Assembly: GCA_031287655.1 (NCBI GenBank)
Contig: JAITSR010000388.1
Location: 1-7,759, forward strand
Source of the DNA: Clostridiales bacterium
Lineage (GTDB): Bacteria > Bacillota > Clostridia > WRLR01
DNA: 7,759 bases
Direction of reading: 5' to 3'
Shown: positions 6,039-7,759 of the stretch, in pieces
Layout: each line of letters opens with the position of its first letter
Numbering within the stretch: the first letter of the stretch is position 1
Program-made: the position numbers and the translations under genes
Notes under the pieces: model-generated
Seen by the model: only the letters and a program-made list of their open reading frames with translations
Databases searched by the model: none
What the model was told of the DNA's origin: nothing

Positions 6039-6697
6039 TTTCTGCCTCCTCTGCGCTGATAGTCCGCTTCAATATCCCGGTTCCACTCTTTGGCGAGCGG
6101 AGCGCCGACCGGAGCAGACCTGAACGACGTGACCGCCTCGCTGACCACGCGATAATTAAGCTCAACGCCCTCGCTGTCGTTATGGAAGTTTTGAGCGCGG
6201 CTGCGGTCGATGCCAAAGCTGTCTGCAACCTCCGCCGCGTCAATGTTCGCACCGAGGAATATGAACTCCCAGCCGTACCGCGACTTTTGCCGCTCAATCT
6301 GCGACTTCACCTTTGCGTAGGTGTACTCGCGGGAAGCGTTCTCCATTCCGTCCGTCGTGATAACGAACAGCACTTTGTCGGCGCGGTACTCCGGCTTCGA
6401 TTGCTTTTGCGCGTTGCCGATTTTACCGATTGTTTTGCCGACCGCATCAAGCAGGGCGGTGTTGCCACGCACGAAGTATTCTTTGTCCGTAATCGGTGAT
6501 ACCGCTTTGAGGTCAAGGCGGTCGTGCAGCACTTCGTACTCTCCGTCGAAAAGCACCGTTGTAATGCGGCACTCGCCGGGTTGCGCCTGTTGCTTCGCGA
6601 GCATTGCGTTGAACCCGCCGATTGTGTCGGACTCCAACCCGCCCATCGAGCCGCTGCGGTCGAGGATAAAGACCAGTGCCATAAGATTGTTTTTCAT
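6035..6697 (-). CDS. von Willebrand factor A (VWA) domain protein, TerY-like
   Basis: The 220-residue protein is essentially one VWA domain. The metal-ion-dependent adhesion site is intact: DRSGSM at 13-18 (D13, S15, S17), T80 in VRGNTAL, and D116 in FVITTDGMEN. There is no signal peptide or transmembrane segment, so it should act in the cytosol as a metal-dependent protein-protein adaptor, like TerY-type and chelatase-associated VWA proteins. The C-terminal helix with SFRSAPVG and a basic tail (QRRGGRK) looks complete. GGAGG (minus strand, about 6711-6707) lies nine bases before the ATG at 6697. A TATAAT -10 box is just upstream at 6741-6736. Its stop overlaps the start of an ADP-ribosylglycohydrolase remnant, so the two were probably a translationally coupled pair. 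Its present partner is unknown. Confidence 0.9.
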   Translation of the reverse strand: MKNNLMALVFILDRSGSMGGLESDTIGGFNAMLAKQQAQPGECRITTVLFDGEYEVLHDRLDLKAVSPITDKEYFVRGNTALLDAVGKTIGKIGNAQKQSKPEYRADKVLFVITTDGMENASREYTYAKVKSQIERQKSRYGWEFIFLGANIDAAEVADSFGIDRSRAQNFHNDSEGVELNYRVVSEAVTSFRSAPVGAPLAKEWNRDIEADYQRRGGRK

Positions 6698-6707
6698 TGT
6701 GTTTGCC

Positions 6708-6757
6708 CTCCGTTCAAGTTTTGGTTTGTAGCCAAATTATATAGCTTTTGAACGGAG
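6708..6757 (-). promoter_or_regulatory. VWA gene promoter (-10 TATAAT) flanked by a 10-bp inverted repeat
   Basis: On the minus strand a consensus TATAAT lies at 6741-6736, 38 bases before the VWA start codon, predicting a transcript start near 6729. No convincing -35 hexamer is present 16-18 bases further upstream. The element is bracketed by CTCCGTTCAA (6708-6717) and TTGAACGGAG (6748-6757), exact reverse complements. One arm includes the ribosome binding site and the other lies upstream of the -10. This could be an operator spanning the promoter, or partly a chance duplication of the ribosome-binding-site sequence. Confidence 0.4.
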
Positions 6758-6762
6758 TAAAG

Positions 6763-6779
6763 GTCGCTTGCCGAGCGAC
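6763..6779 (-). terminator. Short hairpin after the deoxyribosyltransferase-like gene
   Basis: GTCGCT (6763-6768) pairs with AGCGAC (6774-6779) around a five-base loop, five bases beyond the stop of the gene ending at 6784. On the minus strand only CTTTACT follows, so it is a weak terminator at best. It may simply reduce read-through into the VWA gene, which has its own -10 box. Confidence 0.25.
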
Positions 6780-6783
6780 AAAA

Positions 6784-7242
6784 TCATCTTGTTAGACGTA
6801 TCATCTCTTTCAAATTAAAGTGTACTATTTTGCGCAGGTCTTCTGTAGATGAATAGAACTTCACAGACAGTGGGGCTATGTCAAAATGAAGTCTTACGCC
6901 CTGCTTGGCCACTAATAAAATATCGTTTTCGCCATTACCTACCCCGTGTGCATAACCCAACTCATAGTATACATTAGGACGCTCATCGGTTAAATCGACT
7001 ATAATAAATTCGGAATCTTCAATTTCTTTGAAAATTTTCCGCAGAATAAGCCCAGAACCTGTTCCAACATCAACTCGAGAAGCATCCAATCGCAGTTTTT
7101 GGCATTCATCAACGATTGCGGAAAATGTATCATTAAATTCTTCTGCAAACGGCATTATGAGAAACACTCTTCCTTGAGTAAACTCTCCGTGGTCTGATAG
7201 TCCTTGAAACTGTTCTCCGTAAAACGTAATCTCTTTACCCAT
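6784..7242 (-). CDS. Nucleoside 2-deoxyribosyltransferase/TIR-like protein
   Basis: The 152-residue protein has a single flavodoxin-like alpha/beta domain. GRVFLIMPFAEEFNDTFSAI (24-43) is the typical first strand and MPF turn of the nucleoside 2-deoxyribosyltransferase/TIR-like superfamily. EDSEFIIVDLTDERPNVYYE (75-94) and ELGYAHG (94-100) follow, placing D83 on the third strand and E94 in NVYYELG at the position of the catalytic glutamate of N-glycosidase-type members. The last strands (ILLVAKQG, PLSVKFYSS) complete the fold. Relatives cleave or exchange N-glycosidic bonds in nucleosides or NAD, or act as nucleotide sensors, and some are fused to bacterial defence proteins. This one has no additional domain. 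The start is backed by AAGGA nine bases upstream. Base composition is AT-rich (one 60-base row counts about 42% GC). It lies 68 bases behind the cysteine-rich protein, possibly on the same transcript. Confidence 0.8.
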   Translation of the reverse strand: MGKEITFYGEQFQGLSDHGEFTQGRVFLIMPFAEEFNDTFSAIVDECQKLRLDASRVDVGTGSGLILRKIFKEIEDSEFIIVDLTDERPNVYYELGYAHGVGNGENDILLVAKQGVRLHFDIAPLSVKFYSSTEDLRKIVHFNLKEMIRLTR

Positions 7243-7310
7243 ATTTTATCATCCTTCCAATCGTTACGGCTTATTACCGTGTTATATCAATCCGCCGATA
7301 GTAGCAATCT

Positions 7311-7751
7311 TCACTCTTTCCCTGCCTTTCCCGGAGCGTAATCGCGTTGGCAATCGCTACACACTTTGTCGTGAAGTGAAATAACACCGCCGCAGTCCGC
7401 GCAAATGCGGTTCTGCCTTTCCGATTTCATAAATGCTTCTATTCCATTTTCACGGACATACACGCTGTTCACAACAAGGCTCTCGGAATACCGCTTATTG
7501 TAACTCTTTTCAAGATTTTTTATCAAAGTGCAGGGGAAAGTCTTACAGTCTAAGCAACGCTTATTACCTTTACCGTCCGCACACGCTTTAATCTTACAGA
7601 TACGGCAATGCTTCGGTTTATCGGGGTTGTTTGATAAACACCCGGGGCATTGGTGTTTGGCGGATTTTGCCGCACAATGCTTGTAGCACACCAGACAATT
7701 CATACCGCAAACCGATAACAAATTCGGTTCGATTGTTTTAGACATTTTCAT
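7311..7751 (-). CDS. DUF3795-like cysteine-rich protein
   Basis: The 146-residue protein contains 16 cysteines. The N-terminal part, LLSVCGMNCLVCYKHC (11-26), followed by CPGC (35-38), CRIC (49-52) and CLDCKTFPC (66-74), fits the DUF3795 pattern of CG-x2-C-x2-C clusters. The KNLEKSYNKRY helix (78-88) and NSVYVRENGIEAFM follow. A C-terminal CADC (117-120) and CSDC (131-134) pair looks like a separate zinc ribbon. The clusters should bind zinc or perhaps iron-sulfur; the family's function is unknown. Two ATGs are possible, at 7751 and 7745. Only eight bases precede the first, so no ribosome binding site can be judged and the true start could lie outside the window. The stop is 68 bases before the next gene on this strand. 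Confidence 0.75.
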   Translation of the reverse strand: MKMSKTIEPNLLSVCGMNCLVCYKHCAAKSAKHQCPGCLSNNPDKPKHCRICKIKACADGKGNKRCLDCKTFPCTLIKNLEKSYNKRYSESLVVNSVYVRENGIEAFMKSERQNRICADCGGVISLHDKVCSDCQRDYAPGKAGKE

Positions 7752-7759
7752 TGCTGCTA

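Overview
The window looks like chromosome of a moderately GC-rich, low-oxygen Firmicute, most likely a gut-type clostridium. This rests on strong AGGAGG-type ribosome binding sites, a TTG start, a clostridial-style small coiled-coil protein, a LURP-one/YxjI-like protein, and the pairing of a FAD oxidoreductase with Gfo/Idh/MocA dehydrogenases. The taxon is an inference; no rRNA or other firm marker is present.

Left part (1-1900): a 92-residue coiled-coil protein, a tRNA-Arg(UCU) with its own hairpin terminator, and a small GIY-YIG protein of the YhbQ/UPF0213 type, all on the plus strand. Converging on them is a minus-strand pair, a LURP-one-like protein followed by a zeta-toxin/AAA_33-like P-loop kinase, joined by an ATGA stop/start overlap.

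Middle part (1899-5976): a 349-base divergent intergenic region holds three separate sets of short tandem repeats around a good sigma-A-type promoter (TTGGCC-17-TACAAT with an extended TG). It drives a plus-strand three-gene run: a FAD-dependent oxidoreductase, a Gfo/Idh/MocA protein with degenerate cofactor motifs, and a second Gfo/Idh/MocA protein with fully canonical motifs. Together they look like a redox module that oxidises a sugar, polyol or glycoside. The substrate cannot be read from the sequence. The run ends at a near-perfect hairpin that could terminate transcription from both sides.

Right part (6012-7759), all minus strand: a DUF3795-like protein with 16 cysteines, a stand-alone nucleoside 2-deoxyribosyltransferase/TIR-like protein, and a cytosolic von Willebrand factor A protein with an intact MIDAS. 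The VWA stop codon overlaps a start codon with an excellent ribosome binding site. Its first nine codons read MIGAIIGDI, the classic beginning of ADP-ribosylglycohydrolases, but the rest of that gene is missing. The last kilobase (about 6784-7759) is visibly AT-richer than the middle operon, which suggests a different origin.

No CRISPR array, transposase, integrase or complete mobile element is visible. The most interesting points are the decapitated ADP-ribosylglycohydrolase behind the VWA gene, the repeat-rich control region of the redox operon, the degenerate member of the dehydrogenase pair, and the TIR/deoxyribosyltransferase-like protein.
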